A DNA stretch of 64,000 nucleotides, from contig CM064430.1 in the NCBI GenBank assembly GCA_032690845.1, positions 2,528,949 to 2,592,948 of the forward strand. Direction: 5' to 3'. The notes beneath the pieces were generated by a model. It ran no database searches. It was given only the letters and a program-made list of their open reading frames with translations, and was not told where the DNA came from. The first letter of the stretch is position 1, and every line of letters starts with the position of its first letter. The translations under genes were made by a program, and so were the position numbers. Below are positions 1-10,595 of the stretch, in pieces. The DNA comes from Eleusine coracana subsp. coracana (Eukaryota > Streptophyta > Magnoliopsida > Poales > Poaceae).

Positions 1-934
1 CTGCTTCATATGCTGTTGGTTTGGTTGGTACAACCTTAGTATTCAAAAATTTGGTCCTATATGTTGTCCCGCTTTTTTTAGCATCAACGTTCAGATCGTA
101 GGACCATATCTTCCTGTCAAGCAACTTGTAGGCAAACTAAGGTGACAATTGTGTTGAAGGTAACAACAACTGCTGTAGGAATAACATAAGTAGTACATAA
201 CCTTATGAGATAATTTGCAATCTTTAGTTTTATTTGTGGTGGTCCCCCTTCCGGCTTTTATGAAGCAAGAATTTGCATTTCACATAGTTGATGCATTGCT
301 GACAAAGAAAATAAATTATATGTACTGTTTTTTTTTTTGGTGAATCGATTGCAACCGTTAAGAAATAAAAGTTTCTCAGGCTTGGACTTGGAGACTGAAT
401 GTAATGAATCCTTGCTAATATTTTTGCATTTTGGTATGATTTGGTACCCCCGGTAATATTTTTGCTAGAGAAATATCTTCTTTTGATTTTTTGGTGGCAA
501 AGATGGAGAAATGTTTCTTGTATGCGTGTTTTTCTGAATTATGGCACTTTCTTATCATTTAGATCTTCTAACGGTTTCCTTTTTAATTAAGTCTGTAACA
601 AGTGCATCATTACATTCAGTCTCTATCATAACATTGCATTCACATTTGACAGTTTTATCTTTTATGTTCTATGGATGTCATCAATCATTCCAGGAAACTT
701 TTTGTGATGTACTTGGACATAACTAGAAGTAATCATGTTTTGCACTACTGCCATGTTTCATTTAATTAATTGTTTCTACCTTGTATCACTTTGACTGGCT
801 ATTGTTTTTTAGTAGGTGGGCTAAGACCTCAAGTTTTCTAAGTTGATTCATATTGTTCGATGCCTTAATTTTCTCTGAGGTCAATGTTGACATTGGATTC
901 AACATGTTCTAATCCTTGTTTAATGTAATTATAG
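1..934. other. intronic or upstream sequence of the receptor-kinase gene
   Basis: AT-rich stretch with no reading frame I can link to a protein. The exon starting at 935 needs an upstream exon ending two bases into an Arg codon, and I find no matching kinase exon here, so the preceding exons are probably left of the window and this is a long intron. The short open frames inside look like chance. Confidence 0.55.
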
Positions 935-2499
935 AGATATCCAAGCAAGCAGTGTCCTTCTTGATGACAAATTTGAAGTACGACTTGGGAGTATGAGTGA
1001 GATATGTGCTCAGCAAAGTGGTGGAAGCCAGAGTGTCTTCTCTCGGATATTGAGATCATCAAAGTAAGATTACTACTTGGCCATCCTTATCCTTTTGACT
1101 TAACTATACTGATTTAGCAATTTGATGATTTTGCAACTTGTTATGGCTTAGACAGTATTAATCTGACAATAGTGTAAATACACTCCTAATCTGACAAGTA
1201 ATGTTTGACCATGGATGATTCTGCGTAAAGAATAGAATACATTGGTTCATTTGTGTATTGTCTTCATGGGTTCATTTGAATGGTGCTGTGACTGAGATTT
1301 ACTTGGCAACTAGGAATTGTCAGCCTATTACCAATACGTTGAATAATAAGACAATATGCATTCTGGAGTCGTCCCAATACTAGTAGTTGAATGATAAGGC
1401 ACTATGAATTCTGGAGTTGTTCCAAGGATGCAAACGATTTTTTGCCAGATGGTGCACAAACAAAGAGCACGTCTGTAAACGATTTGGTGATATTGAATTG
1501 CATATCGATTTAGCTTATACTGGTTGCTTGGTGGTGGTTGACACTTGCTAGTTCACTGTACATAGCTCACTGCCTTCAGATTCAGAGTATGATCTTCTTG
1601 TTAGTAGTTGAGCAAACAACAACCTTTATCTGTCCAGAGTAAAACTATTACCTTTCCCTTGAAAGCACCTATGGACCGCTTGTTAACTGACATTGGTTTA
1701 TGGCGCTGTCTTTGGCAGGTCGCTCGAGAAGCACACATCAGGTGCCTACTACTTTCGCACTACTAATTCAAAATTATCATGCTCGTTTGTAATGGGTGAG
1801 CAGTAACCACCATTCCGAAATTCTAATGCCATTCATTCAAATTTCTAAATGGCAGGCCCGCCGGCCACATGCTCCTACGACGTCCACTGCTTCGGCAAGG
1901 TGCTGCTGGAGCTGGTCACCGGCAACTTCAGCATCAGCGGTCCCTCCGCCGCCGCCGCCTCAGACGAGTCGTCGGAGTGGCTGATGACGACGCTGAGCCA
2001 CATCAGCTCCGGCGACAAGTCGGCCATCACGAACATCATCGACCCGCTGCTGGTGGTGGACGAGGACCACCTGGAGGAGGTGTGGGCGGTGGCCATCATC
2101 GCCAAGACGTGCCTGAGCTCCAAGCCGTCGCGCCGCCCGTCGGCGCGCTACGTGCTCCGCGCGCTGGAGAACCCGCTGCGCGTGGCGCGCGCGTCCAGCT
2201 CGGCGCGCCAGCTGCAGAGCTGCTCGTCTCGGAGCTCGTGGCAGTCCGTGTTCCAGGGGAACGCCAATGGCGGCCGCGTGCAGAGCTTCGACGTGGCGGC
2301 GCTCGACCGGAGGCACTCGGCGAGGTCGTTTGGGAGCGGCGGCGGCGGAGGAGGAGGGGCGTCGTCATTCTCGTTCAGGCGAGCTCCGGCGGCCACCACG
2401 CCTGATATCGTGCCGGAGCCGACGGCACCGCAGGAAGGGGAAGAAGACGGTGCCGGAGCCGACAGCGGCCACGGCACCGAGACAGGAACACACCATTGA
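935..2499 (+). CDS. LRR receptor-like kinase, C-terminal kinase-domain exons (5' partial)
   Basis: Three exons are seen: 935-1063, 1719-1741 and 1856-2499, all with GT/AG borders and compatible phases, ending in TGA at 2497-2499. The joined frame begins with DIQASSVLLDD (the catalytic-loop position HRD-x-x-x-x-N of active kinases, here with Ser for the expected Asn), continues with RLGS in place of the DFG-type sequence, then SYDVHCFGKVLLELVTG (kinase subdomain IX) and RRPSARYVLRALENPL (subdomain XI). The tail after about position 130 of the last exon is Ser/Gly-rich and low in complexity. The pattern fits plasma-membrane LRR receptor kinases of the Arabidopsis At2g16250 type, which often lack canonical catalytic residues, so a pseudokinase signalling role is likely. 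Extracellular LRR, transmembrane and N-lobe exons are outside the window. The reading frame is intact. Confidence 0.85.
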
Positions 2500-2727
2500 T
2501 TCTTTTTTTCAGTTTTTTGGGGTGCGCGATTCTTTGCCGGCGGTCGTGATTCTTTCTTGTATTGTCGTGTGTATAATCTGTTGTGTATGATCCGGTGTTC
2601 CGACATGAGAATTGTGCATAAAAAGAGCAAAAATTTGAAACCAGTTCTTTTTTTTTTTTTGCCCTTTTGGAGTGCAATGTAAACTTATTTTTGAGGAAAA
2701 AGTGCCTTTCGTGCTTAAATTTGCAAC

Positions 2728-2938
2728 TGGGCCTCTCACTCTCACGGATTGCAGCCCAATCAAAGCCCAGATGATTCTTCCTCTCGTTCCTATTCATGCG
2801 TGGCCCAACTATGGGGTGTGTTTCCTGCTGAAATGTGCAACTAGGCTACCATCCGCAGGAATATTTCGGCCCACTTTAAGCCCAGATCTGTTCTTCCTCT
2901 CGCTCTCGTTTGTGGCCCACTACGAAACCTAAAACCCT
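2728..2938 (+). promoter_or_regulatory. rpl5 promoter: site II and telo-box motifs
   Basis: Between the kinase 3' end and the rpl5 start lie TGGGCC/GGCCCA (site II-type) motifs at 2728-2733, 2802-2807, 2868-2873 and 2914-2919, followed by AAACCTAAAACCCT, a telo-box-like sequence, at 2925-2938. Site II plus telo-box is the classic pairing in plant genes for ribosomal and mitochondrial proteins, so it fits the downstream gene. A segment containing AAGCCCAGAT and CTTCCTCTCG occurs twice (about 2765-2786 and 2878-2902), suggesting a small promoter duplication. Confidence 0.6.
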
Positions 2939-3004
2939 GCGGCCTGTGTCTGTGTGAGCGAGCTGCGTAGCCGGACGGAGCAAGGCGGAGCGGCGGCTGC
3001 GGCA

Positions 3005-5179
3005 ATGGCGTCCCGGTTCCTCCTGCGCGGTGTGGCCTCCGCTGCCGGCCGATCGGCGCGCGGCCAAGGCGGTACCGCGGGTCAGATCTTCGGGACGCCG
3101 GTGCTGGATCTCCCGACGGGCGCCTCGTCTTGCCTTGGAAGCATTTCCGCCGCCGGTCAGGTATGTCCGTCCGTTCCCCTCCATATCCCTACATCATTCA
3201 TCTTCTTGTCCTGACGCGAATCAGTCCTTAGCTCCGTCCGTGTCGCGACCCCCCTGTTCGAAACTGCCCGTATATTTTGTTTCGGAAGCAGAACCATTTC
3301 TAGTATGCGTATAGGTTCGTATTTCAGTTCAGATTTGTTCTGTCCCCGCGATGGCGGGGGCAGCTGTCCTGAAATTTACAGTCTTCATTTTCGGCCACTG
3401 AAGCTTCAATTTTTCGTGCTGAAATCTTCCTGCAACTGCTGTAGTTTGTACTTTGTACTATCTTTACTGCATCTATAAGGCTTAGGGATTAGACTGAATT
3501 CCGAGATCAGTTAAGTTACTGCATCTATAAGGCTTAGGGATTAGACTGAATTCTGAGATCAGTTCAATTAACTGCAAGTCTTGAGGTTGAATGCATCACA
3601 GAAACTTGATCCCTCTGTATATCTGCTACCCGTTTGGTTCTACAAACTCAACCACATAAATTTCTCTTCCAAATCCCAGTGCACTGAATGTTTCATTAGA
3701 CAGTTTGGTAGTGCATCAGAAAAGCTATAAGGAGTTGATCACCTATAACCATACTGGTAGCTTGAGGTTGGTTTACCTTGCAGTAGTCCCCCATTCCGGA
3801 ATTGATGTCATTTAGGACATCTCTTTTTCACGCCGTAGCTCATTTTTGTTTGTCTTAACGACATCATTTTTGGAATGGAGGAGCGTGGTAAGGTGTTCAA
3901 TACTAGCCCAAAATCCTTCTGTGTATTCCTTTAAATATGTTCTAGTTCTAGCATACACATTCTTTTAAGGTAACACATTTAGAGCTTGAACCCTCATTTG
4001 AATCAAACCAGGCAGCCATATCTTGTACGACTCAGTTGGACCCAAACCGAGTTTTATGCGTGTCCAGGTTATTGAAGAACACCACATGACCCCACAAATA
4101 TGCCATGCAGGAATGGAATCATTTTACACTGCGCCGATCAGTACTTGATCTGTGGTAATAAAACTCCCACCACTGCATGCTATTGGGCATCATATGGCCC
4201 ACTGGTGTGCACTGTCCAGTCAAATGGTCTTCCTATGCTAACCATATAGGATTGGAAATTTGGAATAACAAATTGATGTTAGGATTTGTTCTTGGTCCAA
4301 AGAGTCAGCTTGGAGAAATCTCTTCCCCCCTCCCTTCCTTCCTCCCTCCACTGTTTTTTTCCTGCTTTGATTCTATCATCCTACATGTAGTTCAACCTTT
4401 TCTTAAATTTCCTTGTGTGTAGTTTCACCTTTTTATGAGGTAATTAAATAATTAATAATACAAAAATTTGCATGCAGGGCCTTCGTCATTATGCAGAGCT
4501 AGCTGGTCCGTATAGGAGCATAGCAGAGGTGGATAAAGCAACAAGGGACTTAGAGAGGAACTTAGAATTGGATGGGCCTAAGGCAAAGCGTACTCGATCT
4601 ATTGCTAAAAGGGGTGGAGAGGCCATGATGTTGCCGCTTCATTTTCATTATGAAGATGTATTGCGTCAAGATCTGCTGCTCAAACTGAGTCACACAAATA
4701 TTATGGAAATTCCTGGGTTGTTTGAAATCAGACTAGCGCCAAAAACAGCCTCTGATTTCAAACCACAAATTGGAAAATTGGCAATGGAGATTTTATGTGG
4801 TCAGAGATTTGTACAGGCACAAGAAGGTCCAGCTGGGAAGTCCTCTCGTACCAATCCATTCTATGGCTCCGACAAGGACCCTGTGAGTGGCCTTGCACGA
4901 CAAAGCGTTCTCCGAGGGCAAGGAATGTACAACTTTTTGCTCAGGATGTTGACAGTGATGTCTATGTTGGATTCTAAGGTGGAAGTAAAAGATAACACGA
5001 TAAAATTCTTCATGGAAACAGAGTTTTGCGAGTTCTCCCCAGAACTGGAAGACCATTTTGAGATCTTTGAGCATATGCGAGGGTTCAATGTTACTGTTGT
5101 CACTTCGGCCAGTACAAAAGAGTTGACTTCACTACTGTGGAGCGGCTTTATGGTAAAAGATGAGGGGGAAACCAGCTAA
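3005..5179 (+). CDS. rpl5: mitochondrial ribosomal protein L5, nucleus-encoded
   Basis: Exon 1 is 3005-3160 and exon 2 is 4478-5179, with GT/AG borders, phase 0 and a 1.3-kb intron; the product is 285 aa. The first 52 residues (start MASRFLLRGVASAAGRSARG) are Arg/Ala/Ser-rich and nearly acid-free, a typical mitochondrial presequence. Exon 2 adds a linker of about 50 residues, then from the internal Met at MLPLHFHYEDV runs the complete plant mitochondrial L5 sequence, with TEFCEFSPELEDHFEIFEHM and LLWSGF near the end and no frame break. L5 sits in the central protuberance of the large mitoribosomal subunit and contacts 5S rRNA. In most plants rpl5 is mitochondrial; transfer to the nucleus has been reported in grasses. 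The start was chosen because the presequence opens there and telo-box/site II motifs lie upstream. A 3'-UTR intron is possible (donor at about 5181, acceptor near 5258). Confidence 0.92.
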
Positions 5180-6113
5180 GGTAACACCACTGATCTCTTA
5201 TTCTGTATAATGTCCTCGATGTTGAGGTTGTGTTCCCAACCTTCAATGAATTATGCAGGTTGTGGTTGGTGTCAAATGCTTTTGGACTTTTAATGGAGCT
5301 CAAGATATGCAGCAACAGTCTGGTTTTGTGGCCTGAATGAAGCTTGTGTGGTTGTTAACTGTAGTGATATGGAACTCATGTTCACCACTTTCAGTATTAT
5401 GAACTTACATCTAGACTCAAATAACCATTACGAAGCTTATGTTTATCACATTTAGTAGTCCAATGAACTTTGGACTCCAATAACCACTTTGCTTATCTCT
5501 GTGTTTCATGTTGTAATATAGAATGCTACCATGTGAGGGAGGGCATCTTTTGTTCTGTTAAGGTTGTGTTGAGAATATTTGCTTGCAGTTGGCACAACTG
5601 CGCCTGCCTTTGTCAAAGTCAACAAATGTTGAAGGTAATCTATTACATAGGACCAGTGAAGAAAAGGTACCTTATACGGTTCTTATCGAGATGAGTTTTA
5701 AGGTTTGTACTGTTGCTGGCGGTCCTCTGTGGCCTATATTGCTTTTATGGTGGTGTCGATGCACATCATATGATGGACGAAATTGATAAACTTTGCCGAA
5801 GAGAATAAATCATATGTATATGTGACCCTTTTGCTCATGAATCTCTAGCTAGTGTGGAACAAAATGATCTTGAAACTTTAGAAGTGTTCTGTTCGTGTTA
5901 AGTTGAGAAAATTGAGGGAATCTGCCTGGTAAAAGGGCAGATCCTTACCTAAAAAAATGAGAAGATTATATTGGCATGATGAATCCATAAAGGTTACGTT
6001 CCAGCAATTGGCGTGATAAATCCGTGATGGCTACGCTCCAATTCGTCTTATTCGTGCCCGGCCCATTTGTGAAGCAACAAGCGCGCTCCACTCCATACCA
6101 GAGCTGCGGAGGC
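5180..6113. other. rpl5 3' region and spacer
   Basis: The first few hundred bases are probably the rpl5 3' UTR. A short segment at about 5588-5634 is bounded by splice-like AG and GT signals and could be a non-coding 3' exon, but it does not extend the protein. A GGCCCA motif lies near 6058, upstream of the duplicate presequence exon. No other gene seen. Confidence 0.4.
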
Positions 6114-7230
6114 ATGGCGTCTCGATTCCTTCTGCTTGCCCGATCGGCACGCGGCCACTGCCTCCTCGCCGGCCAGATCGGCGCGCCGTCGTCTTGCCGT
6201 TTGGCTAGTCCTGCAAGCATTGCCGTTCAGGTCAGTTAATTGTTCGTCCTCCCATCCAACCCTCTATTTTTTTTAGTTTGCCATCCTGTGCTATCGAGAA
6301 CAAAGCCTTAGATCCGTATCATCTCGTTGCTTCTGGTTTGTGTAAAGATCGTATTTCCGGTCACAATTTTAAAGCCGCTGGCATCAATGAAGAAGATCGT
6401 GTCCATCCTATGCTATTTGCTTGATTAGCTGTCTCTACATGCATCTGAATCATAGTTTTGCCGACCAAATCCGATGTAAGGTTTACTGTAAATTTATGAC
6501 GTGGAAAGTAAAAGGAGTTCACCTAATTCGGAGTGCCTCGCAGTAGTACGCAAAATGCTTGCACAAAATCCTTTCGTTCATCTCTCTGAACTATTTTTTT
6601 TATGGAACACATATTCTGATACCTGCGCACGTAATTGCAAGCCACATGTCCTCGAGGCACACTAAGGTTGTAGTAATTTTTCATGCGAACATTATGTCAC
6701 AAAGTTATGGTAAGCCTATGTATATTAGCCACAGAGCTACTGCAAAAAATAGGACTCCAGTGCCCTTGTTTGCTGCTATCGCTTATCTGGACAAAATTTC
6801 CCCCTCCTTTTTGATGGGAAAAATGCCCAACGGTTCTCTTTAAATTAATCATACATATCAGATCGCACAAGATTTGTTAATATCAGATCATCGTGGAAAA
6901 ATCTATTCTCTGTTTTCTTTCTTTTACGTTCTCTCACCTTATGTGCATTATGAGTGTTTATAAACAAAAAAAATTCCTTGAGCTATTTATAATATCTAGA
7001 AAAAAATTGATCACCCACAGGGCGTTCGTCATAACGCGAATTCATCATCCAGTCATGGTGGCAGGAGCATAACTGAGCAGGACTCAATAATCTATGAAAC
7101 CAGAAAAAAGCACAACTTATTAAAGCATGCATCACATTCATTCTGCTCACGAGTTGTAACTCAGAAAAAAAAACATGCACATGTTATCTTGTGCATACTC
7201 CTTCGTATTAGTAATATAGACACGTCTTAA
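6114..7230 (+). pseudogene. broken duplicate of the rpl5 5' half (presequence exon plus truncated exon 2)
   Basis: 6114-6230 encodes 39 residues starting MASRFLL and containing RSARG, closely like the rpl5 presequence, and ends in a phase-0 donor CAG|GTCAGT. At 7021, after CCCACAG, the sequence GGCGTTCGTCATAACGCG parallels the start of rpl5 exon 2 (GGCCTTCGTCATTATGCA), and AGGAGCATA...GAG also aligns. Similarity then fades before the ribosomal domain. From about 7137 the DNA matches the 3' flank of the MATH-BTB copies (TTCTGCTCACGAG and following; compare 13752 and 33901), so the open frame to TAA at 7228-7230 is chimeric. Read as spliced, it would give a 108-aa protein with a targeting signal and no L5 domain. 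Most likely a duplicate truncated at the edge of the MATH-BTB array; an expressed small mitochondrial protein is not excluded. Confidence 0.65.
6231..7020. other. intron-like spacer of the rpl5 duplicate
   Basis: AT-rich sequence between the two duplicated exon segments, in the position of the rpl5 intron. No coding or repeat structure recognised. Confidence 0.4.
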
Positions 7231-7773
7231 CAGTGGCATAAGTTCACCGTGCTGTAACTGAGCTTAACCGATTGCTCCCACACATATACATCACACACCG
7301 TGCTCATGTAGATTGATCGACGCTCTGTCGTCCAATATTCTCAGCATTCTCACGATGTGGCCGTTCCGTTGACACGCATACATGAAACATCGATTGATTC
7401 CTTCTGACTATATATATTTCCAGTTAGAAAATCATTAACATTTTACAAAGAGATAATTAATCTACTTGTTAAACCGTCACTTGCTCTGAAGTATCGAATT
7501 AATTTCTTTTGTTTCCAAGGACATAATAATACAGATCAAGAGAAATGCATGACGGAATTTGAACTAGATCCCAAGTGCAGATGAAGAAAATTTAGACATC
7601 ATCGAGACATGCCTTGGTTCTAACAAAATCATAAGAAACCATGGTATTGGAAACTACAGTATGTCAGGCGAGTTTACACTAGAAACTATGGTTTAGAAAA
7701 CCTTGGATTGTAAATACTATCATCAAGATCCAGACATGAACATGGCTTAAACCTTTGTCGAACAATGATAGAT
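7137..7773. repeat. 3' flank of the MATH-BTB unit
   Basis: The first about 95 bases match the 3' flanks at 13752-13852 and 33901-33985 (shared TTCTGCTCRCGAG, then CATGT/TGTGCATACTCC and TTAGTAA-like blocks). The rest, up to the stop codon of the 8-kb copy, has no recognisable gene. The block marks the left boundary of the amplified MATH-BTB array. Confidence 0.5.
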
Positions 7774-8583
7774 CTACCTCAAGAGATGTACATTAAAAAA
7801 GAACATGATGGCCATAAAAAATACAATAAACACGAGGTTGGAGATGAACGAGTCCTTGCGGTCTTCCTCCCTTCCATCCAACATCTTGTTGATTGCTTCC
7901 TTGACAACGGAGGGGCAGCTTCTCGCTAGGTGCTCGACATCACCTGTTCTCATGGTCTCCCTCGCGTTCCAATAAGAAGCCATGAATCCAAGGCACTTCT
8001 CCTTGAGCTTGAGGCACTTATGCTGCTCCGCCAGCGCCAGCATCGGCAGCACAGTGCTCACGCGGACGTGCTCGCACATCATCTTCTCGATCAGTGCCTT
8101 GAGATCCTTGAGGTTGTACCGGTCCGCGGCAAGGAGCAAGCCCTCGGTGGTGCTCGTGGACGGAACGACGGCGAGGTCACACCGGATCGTGAAACGATCG
8201 TGCTTGGCGAACACGGATTTGTCCAGGTCCTTGTGCTTGACGAAGCGCGATAAGCTGAGCCCAATCGTCTTCTTGTACCTGAGCGATTCGGTGAACGTGG
8301 ACTACACGAACTGCGGCGGCCCGACGCCGCCGCCGAATTCTTGAAGCATGAACTGGCACACCACGTCGACGTCCTCGCCGGCGGCGTCGGCGAACAGGAG
8401 GGAGACGGAAGCGGCGTCGGTGGTGCTGGCGATGTTTCCGTTGGGGTAGAAGCCTATGCGCCAGGAGTAGCCGCCGGCGACGAGCACGCCGGACTCGACG
8501 CACCTGCCGTTGGGCAGATTCTTCTTCGTCTCCGAGTAGCAGAGGACGTCCATCGTCAACGTCTGGAAGGATCGCGGCGCCAT
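7774..8583 (-). pseudogene. MATH-BTB copy 1: one nonsense codon and deleted BTB core
   Basis: One minus-strand frame of 270 codons from ATG at 8583 to the stop at 7774. It opens with the MATH start of this family (LTMDVLCYSETKKNL, then YSWRIGFYPNG) and reaches GPPQFV, where a TAG lies at 8302-8304. Reading continues in the same frame through the end of MATH (FTIRCDLAV), then joins directly to LLLAADRYNLKDL, the end of the BTB fold. The linker and the BTB core (the AAHKVVLAARS region) are missing without loss of frame. The BACK-like helices (SCPSVVKEAINKML) and the C-terminal hydrophobic segment (LVFIVFFMAIMFFF) remain. In the 35-kb paralogue the stop position is Ser (TCA), so a C-to-A change in a TCG codon would explain TAG. 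A pseudogene is most likely; only one base blocks the frame. Confidence 0.8.
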
Positions 8584-9261
8584 GGCAGATCACGAACTAG
8601 AACGGTCGGCGTTACTTTGGGACATAGATTTTCTAGGGCGAAAACAAGTTTTGAGAAGCAAGGGATGCGAGAGATAAGGATTTTCTATCGGGAATCATCA
8701 TGTTTTATATGATTCATTAGCGATCTCCATGGCGCGTACGTAGCACCTACCCAAAATTCGTACATCTAAAGCCGATAAGGATTCTTTTATTTTTCAAGAC
8801 AGAGAAGCCAGAAAATAATTAATTTTCTATATCAACAAACATGCTACTAGCGTTTGACACCCTTTCACATAGGCCTTGGCATTCAATTAATATAGTTATT
8901 ACTTTTGGGGTTCATTAAAAAGCTACACATTGAAATATCTTAAAGAAAATTAAAAACCAAAACTAATTGACCAAAATACTTTGGTTCCTTTTTATTTTGG
9001 CTTTTAGACTATATATATATTTCGAACCACATTTCTTTTTAGGATAATCTGTAGTGGAAAGAGCTCCGTTTTCAATCATACAAATCGAAAGGTGAAGCAG
9101 TGAAAAAGAAAGGGGAAACAAGAACAGGGTTCGAGCTACAGGATGGTTGAGCCGTTTCTACTTCCCAACGCCAACAGTGTCTTTTTCTACTAGCATGCAT
9201 TCTTCTCCTTGACTTCACGCATCCATAGCAAGGATGACATAACTGTTAGGGACGGTATAAT
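8584..9261. other. 5' flank of MATH-BTB copy 1
   Basis: 8620-8850 resembles 35440-35660 upstream of the 35-kb copy (shared GAGAAGCAAG, TCATGTT.TATATGA, GATCTCCA.GG.CGTACGTA, GATTTTCTATATCA), so it is the duplicated upstream region. 8850-9261 is AT-rich with no gene seen. Confidence 0.5.
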
Positions 9262-9568
9262 CGGCTGAGTCCGGTTCACCGGTTAACCGGTATAACCGGC
9301 CAATTAGCCGAGCAAAATTTGTTTTGGATGGCGCACGGTCGGCGTCTGGTTACCCGACCAGTTATACCGGTTAACCGATCAATTAGATGGATACACCAAG
9401 ATATATTAATATATTTTTGATTATATATTTTAAATTCAAATATACCGATTTTTGACTAGTTAACCGGTTGTTTTATTAATTTTAAAAATCAGAACCGAGG
9501 GTTAACCGACCGATCAGGATAACCGATCCGGACCGGTTTGTCGGTTAACCAGGTTAACTGGACTCAAC
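9262..9568. mobile_element. MITE-like inverted-repeat element rich in GGTTAACCGG motifs
   Basis: The left end (CTGAGTCCGGTTCACCGG...) and the reverse complement of the right end (TTGAGTCCAGTTAACCTGG...) form imperfect inverted repeats of about 35 bp, and ACCGGTTAACCGG-like palindromic blocks recur through the 300 bp. This is the structure of a non-autonomous DNA transposon with subterminal repeats, possibly hAT-like. I could not define a convincing target-site duplication. Confidence 0.45.
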
Positions 9569-10122
9569 AACAAATGGACGCCTTTTCTCGCCAAGCCATC
9601 CTCCTCCGTATTCCTTGTTCCTCTGTCTTTCGCCATTGCATAACTCTCTTGCTCACAAAGTGCAACAGCAGCCCTGAGGGTCCCACGACAACCTTGCTTT
9701 GCATGTGCTAGCTGCCCTGAAAGATCTACCCACCCCAGCTGCCTCCCTCTAGCATCCTCCATTGAAGGTCCAGTCACATGCATTGTGCTCACGTCGACCA
9801 GATCAAGCCTTCAATGTCTCCTCCATGTTCTCAACCATGGGAGGCTAGGAGTTAGAGGGCCGTTGAGGCCTCTTGACGCAGATGAAGGGCCTGCTCAAAA
9901 AGCTAGGCTCAGACACGGGCCAGACATATTGCAGTCGAAAGGGTGGCCCGACTGAGCGAGTGCTACGACCCACGATCTCACTGCACTAATACCAACCAAT
10001 GCCAGGACCAATGATGTTCAACGTCGAGATAGAGTAACATACTGTATACAAAAATAAAATAACATAATGTTTTATACACTTATTCTTATAGAGTTGTGTT
10101 ACCCACTTAAGAGAACGGACAA
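9569..10122. other. spacer, no gene recognised
   Basis: No supported coding sequence. 10045-10110 resembles 36063-36125 (shared AAAAATAACATAAT and TTCTTATA.A.TTGTGTT), so part of it is a dispersed repeat. Confidence 0.4.
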
Positions 10123-10595
10123 CTAAAAATGAAGCCCATAGATGACACCATTAAGAATATTTAATTGTCTGGGAGAGATGGTGTTGTAAATCCAAGTGAG
10201 AACTGCACAATCCATATGAAGCCCATCCGCATGGTCAGGATGAACCGCATCAGAGAGGACGTGATCAGAGAGCTGATACTTGCCGAGGACGACGAGGAAC
10301 AGTTCACGCCACTTGCAGTAATTATTGATTGCCCAATCCAGAGTGACGGGGATAATGGACTGAATATTAAGGACTGCCACCACTTGAGCTTGGAGCACAA
10401 CCACGACCGCCACTTCATTAGCGAGGACAAGGGCTCGTTCTTCAGCATCACGAGCGGCACGATCGATAGCTTCTTTGACGACATGTTCTTCTTCTTCTTT
10501 GGTGGCGCATTCCAGGGCAAGAAAATCTTCTTCAGCCTTGCGGAGCTCCTGAGTAGCCATGAGAACGGTTAACAGGAGGGCGCACGTAAGATGAC
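10123..10595 (-). mobile_element. Copia gag remnant, minus strand
   Basis: ATG at 10560 opens a 145-codon minus-strand frame starting MATQELRKAEEDFLALE and containing NNYCKWRELFLVVLGKYQL and LTWIYNTISP. This is the start of the gag-like (UBN2-type) protein of grass Ty1/copia elements, which bind and package element RNA. Family similarity stops after ISP and the frame ends soon after, so only about the first 120 gag residues remain; protease, integrase and RT are absent. The leader upstream is interrupted by the Mutator-like element at 10596 and resumes at 12464. Confidence 0.75.
10586..10595. repeat. target-site duplication of the Mutator-like element, left
   Basis: GTAAGATGAC here and at 12464-12473, directly abutting the two terminal inverted repeats. 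The 9-10 bp length is what Mutator-like transposases produce. Confidence 0.85.

Noticed and set aside
1869..2405. Long overlapping frames on both strands across the last kinase exon
   Set aside because: Shadows of a GC-rich exon; only the frame joining the upstream exons has kinase motifs.
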